Part shown: in pieces, positions 1 to 8,025 of the stretch
Layout: the number at the start of each line of letters is the position of its first letter
How positions within the stretch are numbered: the first letter of the stretch is position 1
Origin: Erysipelotrichaceae bacterium
GTDB taxonomy: Bacteria; Bacillota_I; Bacilli_A; Erysipelotrichales; Erysipelotrichaceae
Reading direction: 5' to 3'
Assembly: GCA_900754715.1 (NCBI GenBank)
Contig: CAAEDX010000143.1
Location: 1 to 18,752 of the forward strand
Length of the DNA: 18,752 nt
Notes under the pieces: model-generated
Told to the model about the DNA's origin: nothing
The model's input: the letters and a program-made list of their open reading frames with translations, nothing else
The model's database searches: none
Position numbers and translations under genes: made by a program

Positions 1-330
1 CGGGGCAATGTCCGGGTCGAGACGGCAGAGGGGCTGCTGGTGCGCAAAGTAAGAGAGCTGGGCGCGGACGTGATGGTCCGCGGCATCCGCGATGAAGCGG
101 ATTTCGCTTATGAAAAACAGATTGCCTGGGCCAACCATGAGCTGGATGAGACGATCGAGACCGTCTGTCTGTTTGCGCAGGAAGGCTATGGCGCTGTATC
201 CAGCAGCATCATTCGTGAGTTTGCCTCTTATGGCGTGGATATCCGCCGCTATGTGCCGGAAAACGTGGCAGCGGCGGTCAAAGCAAGATATGTGAGAAAG
301 GAGCGAGAAGATGCCGGATACGATCTTTGA
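1..330 (+). CDS. coaD: Phosphopantetheine adenylyltransferase (CoaD), C-terminal part
   Basis: Partial gene: the reading frame is open from base 1 and ends at TGA 328-330, giving 109 residues of a protein usually near 160. CoaD transfers AMP from ATP to 4'-phosphopantetheine, the fourth step of coenzyme A synthesis, in the cytoplasm. The visible part carries the family hallmarks in order: VRGIRDEADFAYE, the segment with the conserved Arg and the D-x-x-Y-E signature, then the ETV stretch, then SSSIIRE (the ISSS-type nucleotide-binding motif), then a YVPENV tail. The N-terminal HxGH motif lies outside the window. The last 20 bases overlap the start of rnc, so the two are co-transcribed and probably translationally coupled. 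The GTG at 40 is an internal codon, not a start. Confidence 0.93.
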   Translation, partial: RGNVRVETAEGLLVRKVRELGADVMVRGIRDEADFAYEKQIAWANHELDETIETVCLFAQEGYGAVSSSIIREFASYGVDIRRYVPENVAAAVKARYVRKEREDAGYDL

Positions 331-997
331 CTGGCTGAAGCGCAATGATATCTCGTTTTCTGATCGCGGGATGATCATGGAAGCGCTGACCCATTCATCT
401 TATGTGAATGAGCACAAAGGAAATCTGCATGACAATGAACGTCTGGAGTTCATGGGAGATGCGGTGCTGCAAGTATGGACGAGCCGCAAGCTCATCATGC
501 TGGATCCTCCGCTCAGCGAAGGACAGATGACGACGCTGCGCGCGCAGCTCGTCTGCGAAGAGGCATTGGCGCGCTATAACCGCGAGCTGGGCTGGGGCGC
601 TTATCTGCGCTTAGGCATCGGAGAGGAGAAAAGCGGCGGCCGCGAGCGCGATTCGCTGTTGGCCGACATGTTTGAAGCGATGCTGGGCGCGCTGTATCTC
701 GATCAAGGGATGGAACCGGTGACGAAGATCCTCGAGCGCGTGCTCACTCCGGCCATCAAGGCGCCCAAGAGCGAGACGCTGATCGACTATAAGACTCGCC
801 TGCAAGAGGTCGTGCAGGCTGATTCGCGCAAGACACTGCGCTATGAGCTCATCGGGATGGAAGGACCGAGCAACCATCCTGAGTTTGAGATGGCGGTGCT
901 GTTAGATGACATCGTGCTCGGGACAGGAAAGGGAAATTCCAAGAAACGCGCAGAGCAGATGGCGGCCCGGGCCGCCTTCGACAAGATGGCGCGATAA
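311..997 (+). CDS. rnc: Ribonuclease III
   Basis: A 228-residue double-strand-specific endoribonuclease that processes rRNA precursors and structured mRNAs in the cytoplasm. The family signature NERLEFMGDAV lies at residues 42-52, with metal-binding Glu46 and Asp50. The second acidic pair is in LLADMFEA (Asp119, Glu122). A double-stranded RNA-binding domain fills about residues 156-225 and ends in the typical GNSKKRAEQMAA. Length is normal for the family. The ATG at 311 follows an AAGGAG ribosome binding site lying inside the end of coaD, so the genes overlap by 20 bp. The next gene starts 4 bp after the stop. All catalytic residues are present and I see nothing odd. Confidence 0.97.
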   Translation: MPDTIFDWLKRNDISFSDRGMIMEALTHSSYVNEHKGNLHDNERLEFMGDAVLQVWTSRKLIMLDPPLSEGQMTTLRAQLVCEEALARYNRELGWGAYLRLGIGEEKSGGRERDSLLADMFEAMLGALYLDQGMEPVTKILERVLTPAIKAPKSETLIDYKTRLQEVVQADSRKTLRYELIGMEGPSNHPEFEMAVLLDDIVLGTGKGNSKKRAEQMAARAAFDKMAR

Positions 998-1001
998 AGG
1001 C

Positions 1002-2264
1002 ATGAAGGTATGCAAAGCGCTGCTGGCGGTCCTGATCGTCTTTTGGGCGATGCCGGGAACATGGTCAGCACAAGCCGAAGAAGAAGTGAGCGTTCAGGCG
1101 CGCTATGCCGGCGCTGCTGACTTGCAGACCATGCAGGTCCTCTATGAAAAAAATGCGGAGGCAAAGCTTTATCCGGCTTCGCTGACCAAGGTGCTCACGG
1201 CCCTGACGGCCATGGAGCGCATCAGTGATCTGGATGAGACGATCACCATTACCGCCGCGATGCTGGAAGGCCTGGAAGATGGCACCTACAGCATCGCCGG
1301 CTTTTTGCTGGGGGAGGAAGTCACCGTGCGCGATCTGCTCTATGGCGTGCTTCTGCCCAGCGGCGCAGATGCCTGTCAGGCGCTGGCGATCGCGTTGTTT
1401 GGCAGCGAGGAAGCCATGGTCGAGGCGATGAATGAAACAGCTTCATCCATCGGCATGACGCATTCCCATTTTACCAATACGGTGGGGATGCATGATGCCG
1501 ATCATTACACGAGCGTGTCAGACCTGTTCCTGCTCATGAAGCAGGCATGGCAAAACGATACGCTGCACACGATCATGTCAACTGCTTCGTATACGACATC
1601 ATCCAGTTATTATCACGGTGAGGGGCTGCGGCTGGAAAATTCCTGGGTGGCGCAGTTCGCATATGATGAGCTGGAAAACCGCTATGTCCTTGGCGGCAAG
1701 ACCGGATATACGCCTGAGGCTGGTTACTGTCTGGCCAGTGTCTGTGAGATCCAGGGACGTGAGGTGATCGTCATCATCGCCGGGGTGCCGGATGAGGCTG
1801 GCTCGGGGCAGGCAGTGGAAGATGTCGATTCACTGTGCGCCATGATCGATGAGACCATGCGGCCGCAGATGCTTCTGGAAGCCGGAACGGAGGCGGATGT
1901 GCTCGATCTGCGCCACACGTTCCATGAACCGCTGCCGATCTGCAGCGATATCGATGTCACGGCCTGGATCCGAACAGACAGCGAAGCGGAAGCGGTGCTC
2001 AGCGTGCGCCGCGAAGTGACGCAGGCACCGGTCAGTGAGGGTGAAGAGATCGCGGCAATCGAGGTCACACTGGGAGATGCGCTGCTCATCAGCCTGTCGG
2101 TGCTGGCACAGGAAGACATTGCGGCAGACACCGCTGCCGTGATCATCGATACGATACAGGACGTGATGATGCCATGGGGATTTCTGTTCTGCGTCGGAGC
2201 CGGCGCGGCGCTTTTGTTCGTGCGCCATGGCCGATCAAAAGACAAGAAGAAAGAGGGAATTTGA
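1002..2264 (+). CDS. D-alanyl-D-alanine carboxypeptidase, penicillin-binding (DacF/PBP5 family)
   Basis: A 420-residue exported serine peptidase of the S11 family, expected to trim the terminal D-Ala from peptidoglycan stem peptides at the outer face of the membrane. A signal peptide covers residues 1-25 (hydrophobic core, AQA cleavage site). SLTK at 60-63 holds nucleophile Ser60 and Lys63, and KTG is at 233-235. The middle motif reads SGA (120-122) instead of the usual SxN. A PBP5-like C-terminal domain follows, then a membrane segment at about 391-407 and a basic tail. The frame is open further upstream, but ATG 1002 is chosen because it gives a clean signal peptide and sits 4 bp after the rnc stop. 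Its ribosome binding site is weak, suggesting coupling to rnc. Whether it is fully active without the SxN Asn is unclear. Confidence 0.9.
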   Translation: MKVCKALLAVLIVFWAMPGTWSAQAEEEVSVQARYAGAADLQTMQVLYEKNAEAKLYPASLTKVLTALTAMERISDLDETITITAAMLEGLEDGTYSIAGFLLGEEVTVRDLLYGVLLPSGADACQALAIALFGSEEAMVEAMNETASSIGMTHSHFTNTVGMHDADHYTSVSDLFLLMKQAWQNDTLHTIMSTASYTTSSSYYHGEGLRLENSWVAQFAYDELENRYVLGGKTGYTPEAGYCLASVCEIQGREVIVIIAGVPDEAGSGQAVEDVDSLCAMIDETMRPQMLLEAGTEADVLDLRHTFHEPLPICSDIDVTAWIRTDSEAEAVLSVRREVTQAPVSEGEEIAAIEVTLGDALLISLSVLAQEDIAADTAAVIIDTIQDVMMPWGFLFCVGAGAALLFVRHGRSKDKKKEGI

Positions 2265-2265
2265 A

Positions 2266-3429
2266 ATGTTAGATTTTGAAACGGTGATCAGCCGCGGGGA
2301 AGACAGTGAAAAATGGCGCGGCGCAAAAGCAAAGGGGGAGCTGCCGCTGTGGGTGGCAGATATGGACTTTCCTTGCGCTCCGGCCATTCAGCAGGCGCTG
2401 AGACAGCGCGTCGAGGAACAGATCTATGGCTATACGACCGGCATGGATGAGGAATACCGCGCCATCGTCTGCGCTTATTACGCGCGTCATTTCAACTGGA
2501 CGTTCGATCCGCAGGACATTTACTTTACCGGCGGGGTAGTTCAGGCCATTTCCATCTTGTGCGGGCTGCTTTGCGAAGAAGGGGAAGGCATCGTGATCCA
2601 GACGCCGGTCTATCATCCCTTCCGCCGGCAGATCGAAGCTGCTCACCGCCGCTGTGTGGTGAATCCGCTGATCCGTCATGCGGATGGCAGTTATACGATG
2701 GATCTCGTCGATCTGGAAGCGAAGTTTCAGGATCCTGGGGTAAAGGGCATCCTGCTTTGTTCGCCGCATAATCCGGTGGGCCGGGTGTGGCGCGCAAAAG
2801 AGCTGCAGGCGCTGGCAGAGCTGGCAGAGCGCTATGACAAATGGATCATCAGCGATGAGATCCATGCCGATATCGTCAAAACGGGCATCACGCACCATGT
2901 GCTGGACGCGCTGTGTCCGCAGCTTGCTGATCGCATCATCACTTGCACGGCGCCGACCAAGACATTCAATATGGCAGGCGTGGAGTGCTCGCATGTCATC
3001 ATCCATGATCCGCAGTGGAAGGCGCTGTGGGAGGAAAAGGTCGTGCGGCAGCTGTGCATCAGTGAGCCCAACTGCTTTGCGATCAGCGCGCTAAAGGCCG
3101 CGTACACCCAGTGTGATGAATGGCGCGCGCAGATGAACCGCAAGGTCGATGAAAACGCCCGCTGGGTGGAAGCGATATTGCGTGAGCAGCTGCCCAAGGC
3201 AATCGTTTCTCCGCGTGAGGGCACATATCTGATGTGGGTGGATTTTTCCGCGTATGAAGCAGATCCGCAAATGCTGGATCAGCGCATCCGTGAGGGAGCC
3301 CGCGTGCATTTCAATGACGGGGTCATGTTCGGGACGGAAGGCGCTGGCTTTCAGCGCATCAACATCGCCTGTCCGCATGTGATCCTGCAGGAAGCGATGA
3401 CCCGGGTCATCGCTGAATTGAAACGATGA
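2266..3429 (+). CDS. PLP-dependent C-S lyase/aminotransferase, PatB/MalY type
   Basis: A 387-residue class I/II aminotransferase-fold enzyme of the PatB/MalY group. Most members cleave cystathionine or cysteine to a thiol or sulfide, pyruvate and ammonia. Seen in order: WVADMDF near the N terminus (29-35), SPHNPVGRVW (166-175, Asn169 contacts PLP), SDEIHAD (196-202, Asp197 pairs with the PLP pyridine nitrogen), and TAPTKTFN (228-235) with Lys232 as the Schiff-base lysine. The start is ATG 2266, behind an AAGAGGG ribosome binding site and one base after the carboxypeptidase stop. An in-frame ATG at 2227 would overlap the previous gene and lacks a ribosome binding site. It is the last gene of the coaD operon. 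MalY also has a regulatory role in some bacteria, and substrate preference cannot be read from sequence. Confidence 0.9.
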   Translation: MLDFETVISRGEDSEKWRGAKAKGELPLWVADMDFPCAPAIQQALRQRVEEQIYGYTTGMDEEYRAIVCAYYARHFNWTFDPQDIYFTGGVVQAISILCGLLCEEGEGIVIQTPVYHPFRRQIEAAHRRCVVNPLIRHADGSYTMDLVDLEAKFQDPGVKGILLCSPHNPVGRVWRAKELQALAELAERYDKWIISDEIHADIVKTGITHHVLDALCPQLADRIITCTAPTKTFNMAGVECSHVIIHDPQWKALWEEKVVRQLCISEPNCFAISALKAAYTQCDEWRAQMNRKVDENARWVEAILREQLPKAIVSPREGTYLMWVDFSAYEADPQMLDQRIREGARVHFNDGVMFGTEGAGFQRINIACPHVILQEAMTRVIAELKR

Positions 3430-3433
3430 TGAT

Positions 3434-3460
3434 CGCCGCAGCCAAGCCTGCGGCGTTTTT
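3434..3460 (+). terminator. Rho-independent terminator after the coaD operon
   Basis: An 8-bp GC stem (CGCCGCAG / CTGCGGCG) with a 6-base loop is followed directly by five T. It starts 4 bp after the C-S lyase stop codon. Its right arm can instead pair with a segment at 3467-3474 (listed separately). Confidence 0.85.
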
Positions 3461-3488
3461 CGGTCGGCCGCAGGTCAAGCTTTTTTTT
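3447..3488 (+). other. Alternative hairpin competing with the upstream terminator, followed by T8
   Basis: CCTGCGGC (3447-3454) is the exact complement of GCCGCAGG (3467-3474), so the right arm of the 3434 terminator can form a second hairpin with a 12-base loop. A run of eight T follows at 3481-3488, six bases beyond the stem. The two hairpins exclude each other. This may be just a tandem, back-up terminator; attenuation control is possible but unproven. Confidence 0.45.
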
Positions 3489-3500
3489 CAGGGCGAAAGA

Positions 3501-3509
3501 TGTTAAGAT
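3501..3509 (+). promoter_or_regulatory. Possible extended -10 promoter of polC
   Basis: TGTTAAGAT reads as an extended -10 (TGn + TAAGAT, 4/6 to TATAAT) about 27 bp before the chosen polC start. The -35 position at 17 bp spacing is only a T tract. This is a weak match, supported mainly by the terminator just upstream, which implies that polC needs its own promoter. Confidence 0.35.
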
Positions 3510-3535
3510 GATGGTACTTGAAATGAGGGATGTGC

Positions 3536-6500
3536 ATGAAACTGAGCGTAATTGATCTTGCGCGCAAGCTGAAGATGGATGAAGAAACGCTCTCAGCGCT
3601 GGAGGGCGGTTCTTTTTCCATGCAGCCGGTGTATCACCGCCGCCGCAATACGCTTTCCATACAGCTGCATCTGCAGCGGCCGCTGCCTTACGCGGTGCAT
3701 CAGCGGCTGCTCTCGCGCATGCAGAAGGAGCTGCAGGTGAAGGTGGAGCTGCGCATAGAGACGACGACAGGCACGGTCGGCATCATGGACCTGTTCGATC
3801 ATCTTCAGCACTTTGTCTCGCTGCAGCCGCAGCTGCGTGTGTTCACAGAAACGCTGCCCTCGCTGCAGGAAGAGGATATCGTCTATCAGGCACGAGATGA
3901 AGAGACTGCGTCCGCGCTGGAAGCGGGACTGCCGGCATTGTATGACTATTTGCAGCAGGCGGGCATCCGCATGAAAGTGAAGCTGGAGCGCGCGGCAGAT
4001 GAGAATGATATTCCTGCCGTGGAATGCGCGGTTCCTGTGAAGGAACGGCAGCCTGAGCCGCAGCCGGAGCGAAAAAAGTACCGCCGCAAGAGCGTGAAGC
4101 CGGAAGACCATGTGGCGCTGCCGATCCGCGACCTTCAGGAAGGCATGTCAGACGTGATGATCAAAGGCCGTGTCTTCCAGAACGAATTCAAGACCTTCAA
4201 GACCGGCAAAGGGCTGCAGACGCTGTATGTCAGCGATGATGACGAAGCAATCATCCTCAAGCGCTTTGAACGCGGCGCGATGACCCGCGAGGTCCTGGAA
4301 GAGATCAAGGAAGGAGACTACGTGGAAGCTTATGGCAATGTGGTCAACGATGATTTTCTTTCGGATATCGTGTTCATGCCCAGTCTGGTCAAGAAGGTCG
4401 ATCCGCCTGCGCCGCGCATGGATGACGCGCCCCAAAAGCGGGTGGAGCTGCATCTGCATACGAACTTTTCTGAGATGGACGGGGTGTGCGACATCGCCGA
4501 ATACATCAAGACAGCAGACGCCTGGGGGATGGATGCCATCGCGTGCACCGATCATCTTGTCGTGCAGGCGTTCCCCAAGGCGCAGTCCACTCTGGCGGCC
4601 GTGAACAAGAAGCGCGAGAAGCCGATGAAGATGCTGTATGGCGTAGAGATGAACATGGTCGATCCGGCCCTGCAGATCGTCTACAATGCGGATGATACGG
4701 TGCTGGAAGAAGGCACCTACTGTGTGTTTGACCTGGAGACGACCGGACTGTCTTCTCGCTATGACCATATCATTGAGTTCGGCGGGCAGATCGTGGAGAA
4801 CCGTGCGTGCGTGAAGAGCCTGCAGCTGTTCGTCCGCCCTCCGCAGCGGCTCAGCGGCTTTACGACCGAGCTGACGGGCATCACGGAAAAAGATGTGGAA
4901 AATGCGCCGACGTTTGAGGAATGCGTGGACCAGATCCTGGAGTTCATCGGTGATCATATCCTGGTGGCGCATAACGCGTCGTTTGACTTTTCGTTCTTGA
5001 ATGCTTCGCTGAAGCGCATCGGCAGAGAGCCGCTGAATAATCCGGTGATCGATACGCTGGATCTGGCGCGCTCGCTGCAGGCGGACCGCAAGGCATATAC
5101 GCTGGGGGCGATCTCACGCTCCTATGGCATCACCTATGATTCAGAAGTGGCGCACCGTGCCGACTATGACGCGGATGTGCTGGCGCAGACCTTCCTGCAC
5201 ATGCTCAATGAGCTGAAAGAGGCAAAGACGCTTAGGGAGCTGCAGGATATGCAGAATCCGGAAAGCTTCAAGAAGGTGCGTACCAAGCATGTGATCGTGT
5301 TTGCGCGCAACCAGGCGGGGCTCAAGGAGCTGTTCGAGCTGATCACGCTGAGCCATACGACTTATCTGGCGTACAATGGCAAGACGGCGCTGTCCGGCGT
5401 GGCTGAGCCGCGCATCCCGCGCATGGAGATCGAGAAGCGCCGCATGAACGGCAATCTGCTCATCGGCAGCGCCTGTGCCAACGGCGAAGTGTTTGAGATG
5501 GCACAGACCAGGGGCGAAGATGCGCTGGAACAGGTGATGCGCTTTTATGACTATATCGAGCTGCAGCCACTGGAGAATTACCGTTATCTGATCGATCGCA
5601 ATTCGATCGTGGATGAGGCGCGGCTCAAGGAGATCCTGCAGGGCATCATCGATATGGCAGACAAGCTGGGCAAGCCGATCGTGGCGACCGGAGACGCGCA
5701 TTATGTACATCCGCGCCAGAAACGGATCCGCGACATCTATATCAATTCGCAGGCGACCGGCGGCGTGCGCCATCCGTTGTATGTCTATAATGCCCAGCGG
5801 CGTCATCACACCATCGCGCCGGATCAGCATCTGCGCACGACCGCAGAGATGCTGGAGGCATTCAGCTGGACGGGCGATCGCGCGTTTGAGTTCGTCGTGA
5901 CCAACACCAGGAAGATCGCTGAGCAGATCGAAGTCATCTATCCGGTCAAAGATAAGCTGTATCCTCCGGATATCGAGGGTTCGGATCAGAAGCTGCGTGA
6001 CATCTGTTATGAGAATGCAAAGCAGAAATATGGGGATCCGCTGCCAGAGATCGTGGAGCAGCGGCTGCAGCGGGAGCTGGACAGCATCATCGGCGCCGGC
6101 TACTATGTGGTATATTATATCTCGCATCTGCTGGTAAAGAAGAGCCTGGAGGACGGGTATCTGGTCGGCAGCCGCGGATCGGTCGGTTCGAGCTTCGTGG
6201 CGACGATGTCCAATATCACTGAGGTCAATCCTTTGCCGCCGCATTATGTCTGCCCGAAATGCAAGTATTCGCATTTTTATACGGATGGCAGCGTGCTCAA
6301 CGGCTTTGACCTTCCGGATAAAGCGTGTCCGCACTGCGGTACGATCATGCGCGGGGACGGCCAGGATATCCCGTTTGAGACCTTCCTTGGCTTTGAGGGC
6401 GACAAGGTCCCGGATATCGACCTGAATTTTTCGGGCGATTATCAGCCGACGGCGCATGCCTATACCAAAGAGGTCTTCGGCGATGAGCATGTCTTCCGCG

Positions 6501-7864
6501 CCGGCACGGTCGGCACGGTGCAGACGCAGACGGCTTTCGGCTACATCAAGGGCTATGAGGAAGCGATGGGCATCGAGGGCACCATACGCAATCCGAAGCG
6601 GGTCGAGCTGGCCAAGGAATGCGAGGGCGTCAAGCGGACGACCGGCCAGCATCCGGGGGGCATCGTCGTGGTGCCGCTGGACATGGATGTGCATGACTTC
6701 ACGCCGGTGCAGTATCCGGCCAACAACCCGTTTGCGGAATGGAAGACGACCCATTTCGACTTCCATCAGATCCATGACAATATCTTAAAATTTGATATCC
6801 TGGGCCATGTCGATCCGACCGCGATGAAGATGCTGGAGCGCATGAGCGGCATCGATGTGCGCACCATCCCGATGAATGATCCGGAGACGATGAGCATCTT
6901 CTCCAGCGTGGATGCCTTGCATATCGATACGAGCAAGAACACCGAGGTGACCGGCGCTGCCGGCATCCCGGAATTCGGCACTTCTTTTGTGCGCGGCATC
7001 CTGGAGCTGACGAAGCCGACGACCTTTGATGAGCTGCTGAAGATCTCCGGACTGAGCCACGGCACCGATGTGTGGCTGGGCAATGCCAAGGATCTGATCG
7101 ATCAGCACATCTGTACGCTGAAGAGCGTCATCGGCTGTCGTGACGACATCATGGTGTATCTGCTGCATAAGGGCATGAAGCCCAAGCTGGCTTTTACCAT
7201 CATGGAATCGGTCCGCAAGGGCAAGGGACTCAAGGATGAATGGATCCCAGAAATGAAAGCCAGCGGCGTGGAAGACTGGTATATCGAATCGTGCAAGAAG
7301 ATCAAGTACATGTTCCCAAAGGCGCACGCGGTCGCTTATGTCATGATGGCGGTGCGCATCGCCTGGTTCAAGGTGCATCTGCCGCTGTTCTATTATTGCA
7401 TGTTCTTCTCGATCCGCTGTGACGGCTATGATATCGAGACGATGATCAAGGGCGAAGCGAGCATCCGGCTGAAGATGGACCAGATCCGCGCGCTCTCCCG
7501 CAGCAGCGACCGCAGCGTAAAGCCATCCAAGAAAGAGCAGGATGTCTATGCCACGCTGGAACTGGCGCTGGAGATGGTGCTGCGCGGCTATCGTTTCTCC
7601 AATATCGACATCAACCGTTCCGCGGCCAATGAATTCATCGTGGATCCGGATGACAAGAATGCCATCATCCCGCCGTTTACGAGCATCGACGGTCTGGGGG
7701 AGAGCGTGGCGGTCTCGATCGTCAAGGCCCGTGAGGAAGCGCCTTTCCTTTCCAAGGAGGATCTGCTCAAGCGCACTTCGCTGAGCCTGACGCTGATGAA
7801 GAAGCTGGAGGCGCTTGGTTCGCTCGAGGGCATGCAGGAAGAAAATCAGATGACATTATTTTAA
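3536..7864 (+). CDS. polC: DNA polymerase III alpha subunit, Gram-positive PolC type
   Basis: A 1442-residue replicative polymerase, the usual PolC length. Domains in order: an N-terminal domain (1-190); an OB fold (about 195-290, around KGRVFQNEF); and a PHP domain starting at RVELHLHT with His306 and His308. The PHP is interrupted by a DEDD proofreading exonuclease (VFDLETTGL, Asp399 and Glu401) and resumes with GDAHYVH (Asp720, His722). Next are a zinc finger with cysteines 906, 909, 931 and 934, and the palm motif PDIDLNFS (Asp960, Asp962). The C-terminal part contains fingers and a helix-hairpin-helix-like region. The start is ATG 3536, six bases after GAGGG; the ATG at 3530 abuts that site and is too close. 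It is transcribed alone between two terminators. No catalytic residue is missing. Confidence 0.97.
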   Translation: MKLSVIDLARKLKMDEETLSALEGGSFSMQPVYHRRRNTLSIQLHLQRPLPYAVHQRLLSRMQKELQVKVELRIETTTGTVGIMDLFDHLQHFVSLQPQLRVFTETLPSLQEEDIVYQARDEETASALEAGLPALYDYLQQAGIRMKVKLERAADENDIPAVECAVPVKERQPEPQPERKKYRRKSVKPEDHVALPIRDLQEGMSDVMIKGRVFQNEFKTFKTGKGLQTLYVSDDDEAIILKRFERGAMTREVLEEIKEGDYVEAYGNVVNDDFLSDIVFMPSLVKKVDPPAPRMDDAPQKRVELHLHTNFSEMDGVCDIAEYIKTADAWGMDAIACTDHLVVQAFPKAQSTLAAVNKKREKPMKMLYGVEMNMVDPALQIVYNADDTVLEEGTYCVFDLETTGLSSRYDHIIEFGGQIVENRACVKSLQLFVRPPQRLSGFTTELTGITEKDVENAPTFEECVDQILEFIGDHILVAHNASFDFSFLNASLKRIGREPLNNPVIDTLDLARSLQADRKAYTLGAISRSYGITYDSEVAHRADYDADVLAQTFLHMLNELKEAKTLRELQDMQNPESFKKVRTKHVIVFARNQAGLKELFELITLSHTTYLAYNGKTALSGVAEPRIPRMEIEKRRMNGNLLIGSACANGEVFEMAQTRGEDALEQVMRFYDYIELQPLENYRYLIDRNSIVDEARLKEILQGIIDMADKLGKPIVATGDAHYVHPRQKRIRDIYINSQATGGVRHPLYVYNAQRRHHTIAPDQHLRTTAEMLEAFSWTGDRAFEFVVTNTRKIAEQIEVIYPVKDKLYPPDIEGSDQKLRDICYENAKQKYGDPLPEIVEQRLQRELDSIIGAGYYVVYYISHLLVKKSLEDGYLVGSRGSVGSSFVATMSNITEVNPLPPHYVCPKCKYSHFYTDGSVLNGFDLPDKACPHCGTIMRGDGQDIPFETFLGFEGDKVPDIDLNFSGDYQPTAHAYTKEVFGDEHVFRAGTVGTVQTQTAFGYIKGYEEAMGIEGTIRNPKRVELAKECEGVKRTTGQHPGGIVVVPLDMDVHDFTPVQYPANNPFAEWKTTHFDFHQIHDNILKFDILGHVDPTAMKMLERMSGIDVRTIPMNDPETMSIFSSVDALHIDTSKNTEVTGAAGIPEFGTSFVRGILELTKPTTFDELLKISGLSHGTDVWLGNAKDLIDQHICTLKSVIGCRDDIMVYLLHKGMKPKLAFTIMESVRKGKGLKDEWIPEMKASGVEDWYIESCKKIKYMFPKAHAVAYVMMAVRIAWFKVHLPLFYYCMFFSIRCDGYDIETMIKGEASIRLKMDQIRALSRSSDRSVKPSKKEQDVYATLELALEMVLRGYRFSNIDINRSAANEFIVDPDDKNAIIPPFTSIDGLGESVAVSIVKAREEAPFLSKEDLLKRTSLSLTLMKKLEALGSLEGMQEENQMTLF

Positions 7865-7869
7865 GAACA

Positions 7870-7899
7870 GGCACTCTGACAGTTCAGGGTGTCTTTTTT
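7870..7899 (+). terminator. Rho-independent terminator of polC
   Basis: A 10-bp stem with two G-T pairs (GGCACTCTGA / TCAGGGTGTC) and a 4-base loop is followed by six T. It begins six bases after the polC stop. Confidence 0.88.
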
Positions 7900-7979
7900 G
7901 TCAATCGCAGGGAAATGAAAGGGCTGGCAGAAAAAAGCGAGGATAAAAGCGCGGGAAGTCACGGAGAATGACTGTACTT

Positions 7980-8001
7980 TTAAAATCATTTTCAATATAA
8001 T
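7980..8001 (+). promoter_or_regulatory. Lactate permease promoter with Fur-family-like operator
   Basis: A perfect -10 TATAAT lies at 7996-8001, 24 bp before the permease start. I see no good -35 at 16-18 bp spacing. Directly before the -10 is TTAAAATCATTTTCA (7980-7994), a 7-1-7 inverted repeat whose arms (TTAAAAT and TGAAAAT) agree in 6 of 7 bases. Its complement matches the Bacillus Fur consensus TGATAATnATTATCA at 11 of 14 positions. A repressor bound here would block RNA polymerase. The promoter is well supported; assignment of the operator to a Fur/PerR-family protein is inference. Confidence 0.6.
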
Positions 8002-8025
8002 AGTACGGAAAAGGAGTGGAAAAGA

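Noticed and set aside
906..1001. Upstream extension of the carboxypeptidase frame
   Set aside because: It would overlap rnc by about 90 bp and bury the signal peptide; ATG 1002 gives a clean signal sequence.
5141..6775. Long open frame (544 codons) on the minus strand inside polC
   Set aside because: It is the antisense shadow of conserved PolC domains in GC-rich codons. The translation is Arg/His/Asp-rich with no domain, and there is no ribosome binding site.
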